Below, piece after piece: positions 23,535-32,061 of a stretch of DNA of 33,621 bases; positions within the stretch are counted from its first letter, which is position 1; every line of letters begins with the position of its first letter. A program made the translations under genes and the position numbers. The DNA comes from Candidatus Gastranaerophilales bacterium. GTDB taxonomy: Bacteria > Cyanobacteriota > Vampirovibrionia > Gastranaerophilales > Gastranaerophilaceae. The notes below the pieces were generated by a model, which saw only the letters and a program-made list of their open reading frames with translations, had not been told where the DNA came from and made no database searches. The DNA lies in NCBI GenBank assembly GCA_944326615.1, contig CALVEO010000017.1:1-33621 (forward strand), written 5' to 3'.

Positions 23535-24275
23535 ATGTTTTATTTTGAAGAAATTAACGGAAAAAAGATATTAAAAAGTTCTTTATTGAATGGCTTAAAC
23601 CACTTTTTTACAATAAGAGAAAGCGTTATAAGAACAAAAGAGCCTGATTTTGAAAAAATTGTTAAAGAAAACAAAAAAGATATCTGCAAATATTTAGGGA
23701 TTGATGAAAAATATTTAATTCACCCTTCACAAACTCATACATCAAATATTGATGTTGCAAAAATCGGGATATCATCGTATCCTGATACTGACGGTTTAAT
23801 CCTCACAAACAAAGTTCAGGCTGTTTTTCTGAATTTTGCAGACTGCACCCCTGTAATTATTTTTGATCCGGAAAATAACATTGCTGCAGTATCTCATGCC
23901 GGCTGGCGCGGTACGGCCGGCAATATAGCTTCAAAAACCGTACAAAAAATGAAAGACGAATTTTACTCAAATCCAGAAAAGTTGAAATGTGCTATAGGAC
24001 CGGCAATTTCATTTTGTTGTTACAATGTCGGAGAGGATGTATACAGAGAACTTTCGCAGACTGTGAAAGATTTTTCGGGGCTTTTTGAAATACGTCAGGG
24101 AAATATTTACGTTGATTTGAAAGGGATAAATAAACGCCAGCTTACAGAAGCGGGGGTAAAACCTGAAAATATTGATGTATGCCCGTATTGCACAGTCTGC
24201 AATAATGACTTATTTTTCTCCTACCGCAAAGAAAATGCAACAACAAACAGACACAGTGCGGTTATAAAATTATAA
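23535..24275 (+). CDS. Purine nucleoside phosphorylase PgeF/YfiH (LACC1-like)
   Basis: A 246-residue protein of the multicopper-polyphenol-oxidase-like (YfiH/LACC1) family, now known to act on purine nucleosides. The zinc/active-site residues are visible: HPSQTH near residue 78, FADCTPV near residue 122, and HAGWRGT near residue 140, with CYNVGEDVY and CTVCNNDLFFSYRKE in the C-terminal half. Length is typical. No Shine-Dalgarno is visible and a TATAAAT sits close to the ATG, so the transcript may be nearly leaderless. Its last six bases overlap the convergent HTH gene. Confidence 0.93.
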   Translation: MFYFEEINGKKILKSSLLNGLNHFFTIRESVIRTKEPDFEKIVKENKKDICKYLGIDEKYLIHPSQTHTSNIDVAKIGISSYPDTDGLILTNKVQAVFLNFADCTPVIIFDPENNIAAVSHAGWRGTAGNIASKTVQKMKDEFYSNPEKLKCAIGPAISFCCYNVGEDVYRELSQTVKDFSGLFEIRQGNIYVDLKGINKRQLTEAGVKPENIDVCPYCTVCNNDLFFSYRKENATTNRHSAVIKL

Positions 24276-24479
24276 AAATTCTGGTGCAATAAGATTTAAG
24301 GCATAAAAAATTGTAATATAATCTTGAAAACTGACTAATGTACTGCCTTTTTCAGCCTTTTTTATTACGGATACAGGAAGTAAAGTTTTTTGCGCAAGTT
24401 CTTCAACAGTAATACCTATCTTTTTCCGCTTTGTTGTTATTTTTTTACCTATAAAATGCATGTCGTCTTTTATGGTCAT
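24270..24479 (-). CDS. Small XRE-type HTH regulator
   Basis: A 69-residue protein that is just one helix-turn-helix domain: IGKKITTKRKKIGITVEELAQKTLLPVSVIKKAEKGSTLVSF with the recognition helix around LPVSVIKKAE. It likely binds DNA as a dimer. It overlaps the YfiH gene end by six bases, tail to tail. AAGGATA precedes the ATG. It is divergent from the second small HTH gene at 24594, and both starts lie exactly 43 bases from a 28-bp palindrome, the obvious candidate operator. It could also be an antitoxin-type regulator, but no toxin partner is present. Confidence 0.8.
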   Translation of the reverse strand: MTIKDDMHFIGKKITTKRKKIGITVEELAQKTLLPVSVIKKAEKGSTLVSFQDYITIFYALNLIAPEFL

Positions 24480-24522
24480 ATAAATATCCTTAAAATTTCT
24501 TTATAATATTCTCATTCACATT

Positions 24523-24550
24523 AAATATGTCTTATATATAAGACATATTT
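24523..24550. promoter_or_regulatory. Perfect 28-bp palindrome, candidate operator
   Basis: Perfectly self-complementary over 28 bases; the half-site is AAATATGTCTTATA. It is centred at 24536.5, exactly midway between the ATGs at 24479 (-) and 24594 (+). It overlaps the position expected for the -35 of the minus-strand gene and ends seven bases before a TTGGAA -35 of the plus-strand gene. Confidence 0.8.
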
Positions 24551-24557
24551 TACTTTA

Positions 24558-24587
24558 TTGGAACTATTTTGTCAATAAAAATATAAT
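24558..24587 (+). promoter_or_regulatory. Promoter of the plus-strand HTH gene
   Basis: TTGGAA (24558-24563), an 18-base spacer, TATAAT (24582-24587). The -10 ends six bases before the ATG at 24594, so transcription would start at or next to the start codon and the mRNA would be leaderless, in keeping with the missing Shine-Dalgarno. Confidence 0.55.
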
Positions 24588-24593
24588 TTGATT

Positions 24594-24827
24594 ATGGATA
24601 ATGCAAATAAAAGCTATATTCGTTCTTTATTGACTTTGAACAATGTATCTGTAATTAAACTTGCGCAGTTAATGACGGAAGAATTAGGTAAAAGCTATAC
24701 AAGACAAAGCTTATACGGAAAGCTTGACAGAGATTCTTTAACACTAAAAGAATGTCAGGCAATTGCTAAAATTTTAGGCTACCATATTGAATTTATAAGA
24801 AATAAGCCGAATTATCCACATTCATAG
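24594..24827 (+). CDS. Small HTH-like DNA-binding protein
   Basis: A 77-residue helical protein: IRSLLTLNNVSVIKLAQLMTEELGKSYTRQSLYGKLDRDSLTLKECQAIAKILGYHIEF. The layout (helix, LAQLM turn, then SLYGKLDRDSL recognition-like helix and KECQAIAKILGY) is that of lambda-repressor-like phage/plasmid regulators. The ATG at 24594 is preferred over a TTG at 24588. No Shine-Dalgarno. It is divergent from the XRE gene and shares the symmetric palindrome, so the pair may form a mutual switch, an inference. Confidence 0.75.
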   Translation: MDNANKSYIRSLLTLNNVSVIKLAQLMTEELGKSYTRQSLYGKLDRDSLTLKECQAIAKILGYHIEFIRNKPNYPHS

Positions 24828-24864
24828 TGAAAGTTTTATGCATTTAATAAATATTGAAATTTAG

Positions 24865-26481
24865 TTAATATTTTCCGGCTGCAATTTGTTCTGCTAACTC
24901 ATCATACCTGTTTTTTAACGGAGACTTTTTTGCATAACGCATCAGTCTGCGTTTTGCAATTTCTTTTAAATATTCCAGCTTCTCAGGGTTGCCGTTATTT
25001 ATAAAAAACAGCATTGCCTGTTTTCTGTTTTCAAATAATTCCCCCTCAGGCATTTTGGCAAGAACATCGCCGAATGTTTGAGGACGCGTTTTTCTATCCC
25101 ATTCATAAAACGGAGTTTTTAAAAAACAGAATTTCTTAGCATAAGATAATATGCAGGGTGTCCATGAGACATCTTCGTATTTCAAAATACCAAGCGGATG
25201 CTCTTTAACAATTGATGCTCTGTAAAGTTTGTTCCATATTGCACAGTTGTAATACCCCGGTGTATACATAATCTCCAGATATTTATCAATATCAAGCGGA
25301 ATATCTTCCATAAAAGGGAGATTGCAATGCGTTGTATACCCGTTATCCGTAATTCTGTAAAGCGGAGCAACAGCAACATCACAATCATTTTTGACTGCTG
25401 ATTTATAAAGCCTGCTAATCATATCAGGACGTATAAGATCGTCGTTGTCAAGAAATGCTATGTATTCACCGTTAGCTGCTTCAATTCCTCTATTTCGGGT
25501 ATCTGCCACACCGCCGTTTTCTTTTATTATTGAAACGATATTTGGATAATTTTTTGCATACCAGTCTATAATTTTCTGTGTATCGTCAATACTACCGTCA
25601 TTAACTATTATTATCTCAAGATTGGCAAAATCCGATGCCAATGCACTGTCAACACTTCTTGCGATGTAATCTTTTGCATTATAAGCAGGAATAATCAATG
25701 ATACATCAGGTTTTTTATATTTTCGTAATCCGAGAGACACAGGTTCTGATTCAGCAATAATCACTCTGCCTTCAACAGTATTTACAAACGCTTTTACAAT
25801 AAACTTTAAACTGCTTTTGTAATCGCATAAAGAAAGATAATGCCTCAAACCGTCATTAGTCTCAAAAATCGGTTTTTTGCTGTTCTGCGTATAAACAAGA
25901 AAACCATCTGCATCGCCGCTAAAATTCCAGGATAAAAACAGATTATAATTGTAAGATTTATAAACTGTAACCCCTTCAAATTTATTTTTAGTTATATCAA
26001 CCGGTGCAGAAGAGGCAAGAAAATTCCGTTTCCCGCTTTCGTCTTTAACAAAAGGTTTGATTTTATAATCGGTTTCTTTTCCTGTTTTTACGGTGAGAAA
26101 ATTCGTATCGGAATTTTTATAACCGTTAAAGCCTGATTCAATTTCATCTCTATATAGTCTATAGCCTTGAGCACCTTCATATTTACTGCAGAAAAATTTA
26201 ACTTCATCCGCATTTTCATGTCTGTAAATTAAATCAATATCATCAAACTTAAATTGGTGAATACGGGATTTATCTATTACAACACCGTCTTTAACAGCCT
26301 CTACAAAACATTCGTTATCTCCATAAGGAACAAGTGAAAATCTTATGGAATTGTTGTCATAAATTTTTGCACATTCACTAAAAACCTCACCGGTTTTACA
26401 AAAAACTTTGTAATAATCAGCACCTGACGGCACCCATGAAACAATTATTTTACTGCCTTTGATTTCTACATTCAAATCCAT
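24865..26481 (-). CDS. GT2 glycosyltransferase with N-terminal FN3-like repeats
   Basis: A 538-residue protein. Residues about 258-500 are a GT-A family 2 transferase: VSLIIPAYNAKDYIARSVDS, EIIIVNDGSIDDT, NRGIEAANGEYIAFLDNDD (DxD-type motif near residue 350). Residues 1-255 contain what look like three beta-sandwich modules with repeated phrases (IIVSWVPSGADYYKVFCKTG, VKFFCSKYEGAQGYRLYRDE, LFLSWNFSGDADGFLVYTQN), typical of fibronectin type III folds. No signal peptide or membrane helix is visible, so the FN3-like part would be cytoplasmic, which is unusual. The GT domain alone is common; the N-terminal part probably binds a glycan or protein partner. Confidence 0.88.
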   Translation of the reverse strand: MDLNVEIKGSKIIVSWVPSGADYYKVFCKTGEVFSECAKIYDNNSIRFSLVPYGDNECFVEAVKDGVVIDKSRIHQFKFDDIDLIYRHENADEVKFFCSKYEGAQGYRLYRDEIESGFNGYKNSDTNFLTVKTGKETDYKIKPFVKDESGKRNFLASSAPVDITKNKFEGVTVYKSYNYNLFLSWNFSGDADGFLVYTQNSKKPIFETNDGLRHYLSLCDYKSSLKFIVKAFVNTVEGRVIIAESEPVSLGLRKYKKPDVSLIIPAYNAKDYIARSVDSALASDFANLEIIIVNDGSIDDTQKIIDWYAKNYPNIVSIIKENGGVADTRNRGIEAANGEYIAFLDNDDLIRPDMISRLYKSAVKNDCDVAVAPLYRITDNGYTTHCNLPFMEDIPLDIDKYLEIMYTPGYYNCAIWNKLYRASIVKEHPLGILKYEDVSWTPCILSYAKKFCFLKTPFYEWDRKTRPQTFGDVLAKMPEGELFENRKQAMLFFINNGNPEKLEYLKEIAKRRLMRYAKKSPLKNRYDELAEQIAAGKY

Positions 26482-26604
26482 TTTATCAAATCCTCAGCCA
26501 TATTATACCAGAAAACACAATATAAAAATATATTTCGTAAAAAATTACATCATACGCGTGATTTTCTGCTATAATAAATATATAAACGTATGGAGGGAAT
26601 GTGT

Positions 26605-26952
26605 ATGTTAAAAAAAGTTATTCTTGGTTTGCTTTTGGCATCTTTTACAATACCTGTGTTTTCGGAAGAAATCAATTTGACGCCGAAAAATTCATTTTCA
26701 GGTTTTAATAACAGCGGTGTTCGTACGAAATATCCGCAATTCCGCCAGTCTGTTTCTGCAGCTGACATAGTAGAAGAACAGAATGAAAACAGTTTTATGA
26801 AACCTAAATCAGTCAGGGAAATGGGAAATATAACTCCTTCAAATGACGGCAGAGCTCCAATGACATACAGCCAGTTCCCTCAAAATTATGACAGCTCAAA
26901 CAGTATGATGATGATGCAGGGCGGTATGCAAAATATGTTTATGGGATATTAA
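26605..26952 (+). CDS. Small secreted protein with Met-rich tail
   Basis: A 115-residue protein. The ATG at 26605 follows GGAGGG with good spacing; an ATG at 26590 lies inside that ribosome binding site. The first 21 residues are a signal peptide (MLKKVILGLLLASFTIPVFS). The mature part is polar and probably disordered, ending in SMMMMQGGMQNMFMGY. A TATAAT at 26570-26575 is a plausible -10. The family is unknown. It is convergent with another small secreted protein gene at 26969, 16 bases away. Confidence 0.75.
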   Translation: MLKKVILGLLLASFTIPVFSEEINLTPKNSFSGFNNSGVRTKYPQFRQSVSAADIVEEQNENSFMKPKSVREMGNITPSNDGRAPMTYSQFPQNYDSSNSMMMMQGGMQNMFMGY

Positions 26953-26968
26953 TATTCAAATAAATTGC

Positions 26969-27325
26969 TTAACTGCCAATCGGACTGTGAGAGTATACAG
27001 GAGCAGGTTTTGCAATATTAGTGCCGCCAAAATTAGGCTTGTGAAGTGGGAAAGCACTAAATATTATCTTTGATCCGCCGCCTCTTTTTCTTCTGATACG
27101 TTTATCACTTTTGTAATAGCCGTCTTCATCATAATAGCCTCCGCTTGGCGGCTTTACATAAACATAACGAACCTCAGGCTCCGGTTTTTTATTCGGATAA
27201 TAAGTAATTCTTGCACCGGATGCGTTATTTGCACTGCCATATCTCAAAACTGTTTGTGCTTCAACAGGCGCAAAAGCTGAACAAACGCACATAAGTACAA
27301 ATATAACCGCTAAATTTTTTTTCAT
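26969..27325 (-). CDS. Small secreted protein, Gly/Tyr/Lys-rich
   Basis: A 118-residue protein whose ATG at 27325 follows GCAGGAG; an earlier start (27436) would put 37 hydrophobic residues before the signal peptide and lacks a ribosome binding site. Signal peptide: MKKNLAVIFVLMCVCSAFAPVEA. The mature part contains RYVYVKPPSGGYYDEDGYY, a basic cluster KSDKRIRRKRGGGSK and a Pro-rich end. No family recognised. Probably periplasmic or surface exposed. Confidence 0.75.
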   Translation of the reverse strand: MKKNLAVIFVLMCVCSAFAPVEAQTVLRYGSANNASGARITYYPNKKPEPEVRYVYVKPPSGGYYDEDGYYKSDKRIRRKRGGGSKIIFSAFPLHKPNFGGTNIAKPAPVYSHSPIGS

Positions 27326-27443
27326 TTTTACTCCTGCTACAAAGATTTGATTTCCCTTTATATATATAAAAACGAAAAAAACAAAAAATTGCCACAAAAT
27401 TACATATAATCTGTAAAGTTTTGTAAAATATCCCAAAAAAAAT

Positions 27444-28238
27444 TTAGAATAATAAATAAAATACAGACCTTAACTTCTGTAAAAAACTTGTTTTTGTTTT
27501 CGAAAATACAGAATACAATATTTTTTGCTCTTTTATCTCTGATGTCAAAAAATTAATCATCTCATCTTTGACTTTTTTGGTTTCTTGTTTCATAGCAGCA
27601 GTATTACGGCTGACATTTGCGCAATGCCTTCTATACTTTAATAGCACCTCCTGCAGATTTGCAAATTTTAAATAACGTATTGCCTTTGCAAACATTGCAT
27701 AATCCTGAGCACCTAAATAGCCATCCTCATAGATAAGACCAAATTTTTGAAAATCAGCTGTCCGCCACATACATGCAGGATGAATTAATTCACACCGTTT
27801 TAAAAAATCAAAATATTTTGGGGAAGCTTTTGTTTTCCAGACCTTATTTTTCTTATGTCCTGAATGTTGTGAAAAAACTTCAATCCATCCTGACACAATT
27901 GAAATTTCCGGATGACTCTCCAAAAAATTATACTCCTTTTCAAACCTTTCAGGCAAAGATATATCGTCATGGTCATGAATTGCAATATATTTCCCGCGTG
28001 CTAAATTCAAAAGTTTATTTCGGGTTTTTGTTATACCTTCGCACTCACTGTTTTTGTAATATCTTATTCTGACATCAGAATATGATTTAATAACTTCTTC
28101 AACATTATTAACAGAGCCGTCATTTAAAATTATCAATTCAAAATTTTCAAAAGTTTGATTAAGTATACTTTCAACACACTCTCTTAAATACTCCTCCTCT
28201 GTATTATAAACTGCTAATAACACCGAAATCTCAGGCAT
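27444..28238 (-). CDS. Glycosyltransferase family 2
   Basis: A 264-residue GT-A enzyme: EISVLLAVYNTEEEYLRECVESIL at the N-terminus, ELIILNDGSVNNVEEVI, NLARGKYIAIHDHDDISLPERF (DxD-type HDHDD near residue 90), and a C-terminal helix bundle. It likely adds a sugar to a surface glycan, lipid or protein. The ATG at 28238 is chosen because GGAG lies just upstream; an ATG at 28250 would add four residues. The start overlaps the end of the next GT2 gene by eight bases, so they form an operon. Confidence 0.9.
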   Translation of the reverse strand: MPEISVLLAVYNTEEEYLRECVESILNQTFENFELIILNDGSVNNVEEVIKSYSDVRIRYYKNSECEGITKTRNKLLNLARGKYIAIHDHDDISLPERFEKEYNFLESHPEISIVSGWIEVFSQHSGHKKNKVWKTKASPKYFDFLKRCELIHPACMWRTADFQKFGLIYEDGYLGAQDYAMFAKAIRYLKFANLQEVLLKYRRHCANVSRNTAAMKQETKKVKDEMINFLTSEIKEQKILYSVFSKTKTSFLQKLRSVFYLLF

Positions 28239-29187
28239 TGTAGTCTCCATAATATGTGTTATGTTTTAAAATTATCACCCCTGCAAGTTTACCTAAATTT
28301 TTAGTAAATCTGGTGACAGAATTCAATAATTTTGTCATCCCCAAAGGAAGTGAAAAAATTATTGCAACAATATTACCGGTTAGAGTCATTAGTTTTTTGA
28401 TTATATAAAATACCCGTTTAAAACAATTTTTTTTGTTAACAAACTTCGAAAGCGCTACAGAATAACCGTTATGAAAAGCACGCGTTAAAATCCATTTTAT
28501 ATTCGCACGCTCATCATTAATTAATTCGTAATTTACGGCATTACAATTCCAGCCGATATTATAACCGAACTCCTTTAACCTTGAAAAAAAATCTGTATCT
28601 TCGCTTCCTGAAAAATTAAAATCTGCAGAAAAATATATTTGGTTTTCTTTTATAATATTTAATGGGAAAAAAACATTCCCGCTGGCACATGTCTCTTTGT
28701 AAGCACCAAGCTTTTTTGATGAAACCGTATTAAAAATTTGATTGTTGATTATGTAATCAGGATAATCATTCTCAAATTTTTTATACGTCGGTCCGCTGCT
28801 TATATATACGTCTTCAAACCTGTTATAAAATTCTACATGATTTATTAACCAGTTTGTATCAGCAATTTCATCATCATCTATAAACGCTATATGGCTTGCC
28901 CCGAGACTAATTGCTTCTTTTATTGCTTTGTTTCTTATATTTGAAAGTCCTTGTTTGAATTCGGTTGTGTAATGAACCGGTAAAACATCTTTAAATCCTT
29001 CAGTCGTTTTTTGAGCACTTTTTTCTTTATCATTATCCGCTATGAGGATTTCTGTTCTTATATTTTCAGGATAATTGATTGTACATAAATTATTAAGGAG
29101 TCTTTTTAATTTTTCCGGCCTTTTAAATGTACAACAGCAGATCATTATGAATGTTACAGGCGATTTTGCCGTTTTATCTTGTTTCAT
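28231..29187 (-). CDS. Glycosyltransferase family 2
   Basis: A 318-residue GT2 protein: FIMICCCTFKRPEKLKRLLNNL, EILIADNDKE, NIRNKAIKEAISLGASHIAFIDDDE (DDD metal-binding motif near residue 105), then SGSEDTDFFSRLKEFGYNIGW typical of such enzymes. The C-terminal 70 residues contain a hydrophobic stretch (LTGNIVAIIFSLPLGM) that may associate with the membrane. The ATG at 29187 follows GAGGAG, overruling an upstream in-frame codon. It is the first gene of the two-gene GT operon and faces the XRE regulator at 29357. Confidence 0.9.
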   Translation of the reverse strand: MKQDKTAKSPVTFIMICCCTFKRPEKLKRLLNNLCTINYPENIRTEILIADNDKEKSAQKTTEGFKDVLPVHYTTEFKQGLSNIRNKAIKEAISLGASHIAFIDDDEIADTNWLINHVEFYNRFEDVYISSGPTYKKFENDYPDYIINNQIFNTVSSKKLGAYKETCASGNVFFPLNIIKENQIYFSADFNFSGSEDTDFFSRLKEFGYNIGWNCNAVNYELINDERANIKWILTRAFHNGYSVALSKFVNKKNCFKRVFYIIKKLMTLTGNIVAIIFSLPLGMTKLLNSVTRFTKNLGKLAGVIILKHNTYYGDYNA

Positions 29188-29356
29188 ATTCTCCTCAAAG
29201 ATTATATGCATACGTCTATATTATCATAAATAAATATACACATACAATAAATTATTAAGATTTATATACCTATACGCCTAGTTAAAAGCAAATATATACA
29301 TTGATGTTCTTAAAAACTAATCGTATACATCATATTTTGATAATGGAGACGCCGTA

Positions 29357-29725
29357 ATGATGAAGTTCGATGATAAAAAATTTTTGGCAGAACGCATTAG
29401 ATATCACAGAAAAAAGATGAATTTGACACAGTCAGAACTTGCGGAAATGGCTAACCTTAGCGACCAGCATCTTTCCAGAATTGAAAGAGGTTGTTACACA
29501 CCATCGTTAACTACATTCTTTGTTCTTGTAAAAATATTAAAAATTGATTTGAGTGAATTCGGCTTTGATGCCGCAGAGACAAAAAATCCTGAGAAAGAAA
29601 AATTAATTGATATAATTAACAAAGCCGGAGATTATGAACTCACTTTTTTTAATGATGTAATTTTATCTCTTGAAACTGCTTTGCATAAAACGAAGAAAAA
29701 TATGCATAACCGTTTCTTTATGTAA
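29357..29725 (+). CDS. XRE family transcriptional regulator
   Basis: A 122-residue protein. Residues 8-70 are a canonical HTH_3 domain: LAERIRYHRKKMNLTQSELA, EMANLSDQHLSRIERGCYTP with the recognition helix around SDQHLSRIE, and SLTTFFVLVKILKI. The C-terminal half is helical and charged, ending in KTKKNMHNRFFM. Strong GGAGA ribosome binding site. It is divergent from the GT2 pair with about 170 bases between, which contain several short inverted AT-rich motifs, so it could regulate those genes. Confidence 0.9.
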   Translation: MMKFDDKKFLAERIRYHRKKMNLTQSELAEMANLSDQHLSRIERGCYTPSLTTFFVLVKILKIDLSEFGFDAAETKNPEKEKLIDIINKAGDYELTFFNDVILSLETALHKTKKNMHNRFFM

Positions 29726-29744
29726 AATTATTTTTTCATTTTAA

Positions 29745-31052
29745 TTAAATGCTTTCCTCGTTCAAGTCAAAATTTTCCGAATTAACTTCTCTTAAAAATT
29801 CAATCCAGCAGTTGTAATAATCGGCAAGTGCGTAGGTATAACCCGCCACTATAGATCTGTAAGACTGTTCCATAACGATTAGAGTTGTTAGAGATGCTTT
29901 TCCGTTAGCATAATTTTTCTGGGCGACTCTTATCATGTCTTTCGAATTTTTTATAAGGTTATCATTATAGTAATTGAGATTAATTTTCGCAGTAACAAAT
30001 TTTTCGTATGCACTGTTAAGATCATTCACCGCTTTATTTTTTACCGACATATAATAAAGCTCTGCCTGATTAACTTCTGTTTTAGCATTTTGAATTTCCG
30101 GTTTGTATGCATAGAAAAGAGGAATATTTACAATATTTGCCCCTGCATAAGCGCCTTGAGTGTAAGCACCGGCTTCACTCATTCCTTTTGTCATAAACCC
30201 GTAGCCGCCTTGCAGCTCAATATCCGGAACTCTCTGACGGCTTACGTAAATAAGATTTTTTTTGGCAACATCTATTTTTTGCTGTGCGATTTTTATATCA
30301 AATCTGTTTTTAAGAGAACTTTCTTTAATTGCATCAAATGAAGGAAGCTTAGCAAGAGGCTTCGGGCTCAAAAGTGCTATAAAATCGTCCTTATCCGAAA
30401 AATTATCATCTTCGGCATCATATAAAATTCCGCTTGTGTTATTAGCATTTATTGCTTTATTAAAATTATACATAGCACTTTTTACGTTAGCTTTTTGCGT
30501 GTTAACCTGAATTACAAGCTGATCAAGTGCTATTTCTGTTTGTATAACATCAATTTCTTCTACTTCACCGGCCTGAACACGTTTTTTTGCAATCGCCAAA
30601 AGATCATTTAACAATTTCCTGCGTTGTTCCAGAACTATCAAAATTTCTTTTGCAGCAACAAGATTAACATAAGCTTCCCTTACATCCATTTTTAAATCAA
30701 ACTTTACATAATCAAGGTTTTGCTTTTCCAGCTCCAGATTGGACAGTGCAAGCTTTTTTCTTGCATCACGTTTTGCAATTTCTATTTTTTCACTTACTCC
30801 GGCAGTTTGCGGATTTCCGCGCCCTATATCGCCTATGTTAAAAAATGTATTTATTTCCGGATTTTGAAGTCTGTTTGATGCCTTTACAGAATTTATTGCC
30901 TTATCAATATTCATTTTTGAAGCCTGATAATCAATATTGTTTTCAAGAGCTATATCAAGAGCCTCCTGAAGCGAAATTTTTTCAACATTATTCCGGGCCA
31001 AACAAGCAGGGCAAATGAGGAATATTAAAATTAATATTAGACATTTTTTCAT
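29745..31052 (-). CDS. TolC family outer membrane efflux protein
   Basis: A 435-residue protein (from the ATG at 31052). A longer in-frame extension has no signal peptide at its start and is rejected. Signal peptide: MKKCLILILIFLICPACLA. The mature part shows two outer-membrane efflux (OEP) repeats: ISLQEALDIALENNIDYQASKMNIDKA in the first and SFDAIKESSLKNRFDIKIAQQKIDVAKKNL in the second, with long helices and strands between. It should form a trimeric channel-tunnel with a periplasmic adaptor and inner-membrane pump, neither of which is present here. It supports a diderm envelope. Confidence 0.92.
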   Translation of the reverse strand: MKKCLILILIFLICPACLARNNVEKISLQEALDIALENNIDYQASKMNIDKAINSVKASNRLQNPEINTFFNIGDIGRGNPQTAGVSEKIEIAKRDARKKLALSNLELEKQNLDYVKFDLKMDVREAYVNLVAAKEILIVLEQRRKLLNDLLAIAKKRVQAGEVEEIDVIQTEIALDQLVIQVNTQKANVKSAMYNFNKAINANNTSGILYDAEDDNFSDKDDFIALLSPKPLAKLPSFDAIKESSLKNRFDIKIAQQKIDVAKKNLIYVSRQRVPDIELQGGYGFMTKGMSEAGAYTQGAYAGANIVNIPLFYAYKPEIQNAKTEVNQAELYYMSVKNKAVNDLNSAYEKFVTAKINLNYYNDNLIKNSKDMIRVAQKNYANGKASLTTLIVMEQSYRSIVAGYTYALADYYNCWIEFLREVNSENFDLNEESI

Positions 31053-31085
31053 ATTCAAAATTATAACATTAATAATTTTTTCTTG

Positions 31086-31091
31086 TATAAT
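31086..31091 (+). promoter_or_regulatory. Putative -10 box for the nitroreductase gene
   Basis: A perfect TATAAT, preceded by TTG, 40 bases before the ATG at 31132 in the divergent space shared with the TolC gene. I could not place a convincing -35. Confidence 0.45.
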
Positions 31092-31131
31092 AAAAAAGTA
31101 AAATTTGTTATTTAGGAAGGCGGTAGAAATT

Positions 31132-31995
31132 ATGTTTGAAGTTGATAAGGAAAAATGTATCCATTGCGGGCTTTGTGTTAAAGACTGTTCTGCAAAGGCT
31201 CTAAAATTCAATGATGAACAATTCCCGGAAATTGATGAAAACAAATGTTTTCAATGCCAGCACTGTCTTGCAGTCTGCCCTGTAGGCGCAATATCAGTCT
31301 GCGGCAAAAATCCCGGGGACTCAGACAAAATATACTTCCAAAATCCGGAAATGATTTTGAATTTGATTAAATCAAGAAGAAGTTACAGACATTATAAGCA
31401 AGAAAATCTCGCTCAAGCTAAAATGCAAAAACTTAAAGATATGCTTAGATACGTACCGACAGGGTGTAATTTTCATAAACTTCATTTCGCATTCATTGAC
31501 GATATTGAAGTGATGAATGAATTCCGCTCTTATGTAAACAAAAAAATCTTAGATGCTTTAACTAAAAAGCCTGTGAGAGCTATTGCAAACAAATTCAGCA
31601 AATATTCAAAAGCTTTTCTTAACGGCGAAGATATAATATTCAGAGGCGCCCCGCACATGGTTGTTGTTTCAACACCTGTCGATGCGCCATGCTTTAATGT
31701 TGATCCAATGATTGCACTGAGTTACTTTGAGCTTTACGCACAGAGTATGAATGTCGGAACATGCTGGTGCGGTCTGGCCGAATTTTGCCTTCTTATCATG
31801 CCTGAATTGTCAGACTATTTGAAAATTCCTAAAGGCTACAAAGCTTCTTACGTGATGCTTTTCGGCGAACCTGACATAAAATTTGCAAGAACTGTCCAGC
31901 CTGAACCTTTTGAAATAGACTCAGTACAAAAAGGCGAATTTAGAAAATTAGGACTAAAAGAAAAATTCCAGAGATATTTTTGGAATTTAAAATAA
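31132..31995 (+). CDS. Ferredoxin-nitroreductase fusion
   Basis: A 287-residue protein. Residues 1-60 hold two 4Fe-4S clusters: CIHCGLCVKDC and CFQCQHCLAVC with a conserved Pro after the last Cys in each. Residues about 85-285 are a nitroreductase-type flavoprotein: SRRSYRHYKQENL (FMN phosphate contacts), PTGCNFHKLHF and a middle GTCWCGLAEF. Such fusions reduce substrates with electrons from ferredoxin, in anaerobes. The ATG at 31132 follows AGGAAGGCGG. It ends at a clear terminator. Confidence 0.92.
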   Translation: MFEVDKEKCIHCGLCVKDCSAKALKFNDEQFPEIDENKCFQCQHCLAVCPVGAISVCGKNPGDSDKIYFQNPEMILNLIKSRRSYRHYKQENLAQAKMQKLKDMLRYVPTGCNFHKLHFAFIDDIEVMNEFRSYVNKKILDALTKKPVRAIANKFSKYSKAFLNGEDIIFRGAPHMVVVSTPVDAPCFNVDPMIALSYFELYAQSMNVGTCWCGLAEFCLLIMPELSDYLKIPKGYKASYVMLFGEPDIKFARTVQPEPFEIDSVQKGEFRKLGLKEKFQRYFWNLK

Positions 31996-32009
31996 TGATA
32001 TATGAGTTG

Positions 32010-32043
32010 AAACCCTAAAATCTTTGTTTAAGTTTTAGGGTTT
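32010..32043. terminator. Terminator between convergent genes
   Basis: AAACCCTAAAA (32010-32020) pairs perfectly with TTTTAGGGTTT (32033-32043), with a 12-base loop, between the nitroreductase (+) and the secreted repeat protein (-). Confidence 0.65.
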
Positions 32044-32061
32044 AGCTCTTCACGCCGTTTT

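Noticed and set aside
31053-31244. N-terminal extension of the TolC protein by 64 residues
   Set aside because: It would bury the signal peptide and overlaps the divergent nitroreductase gene start.
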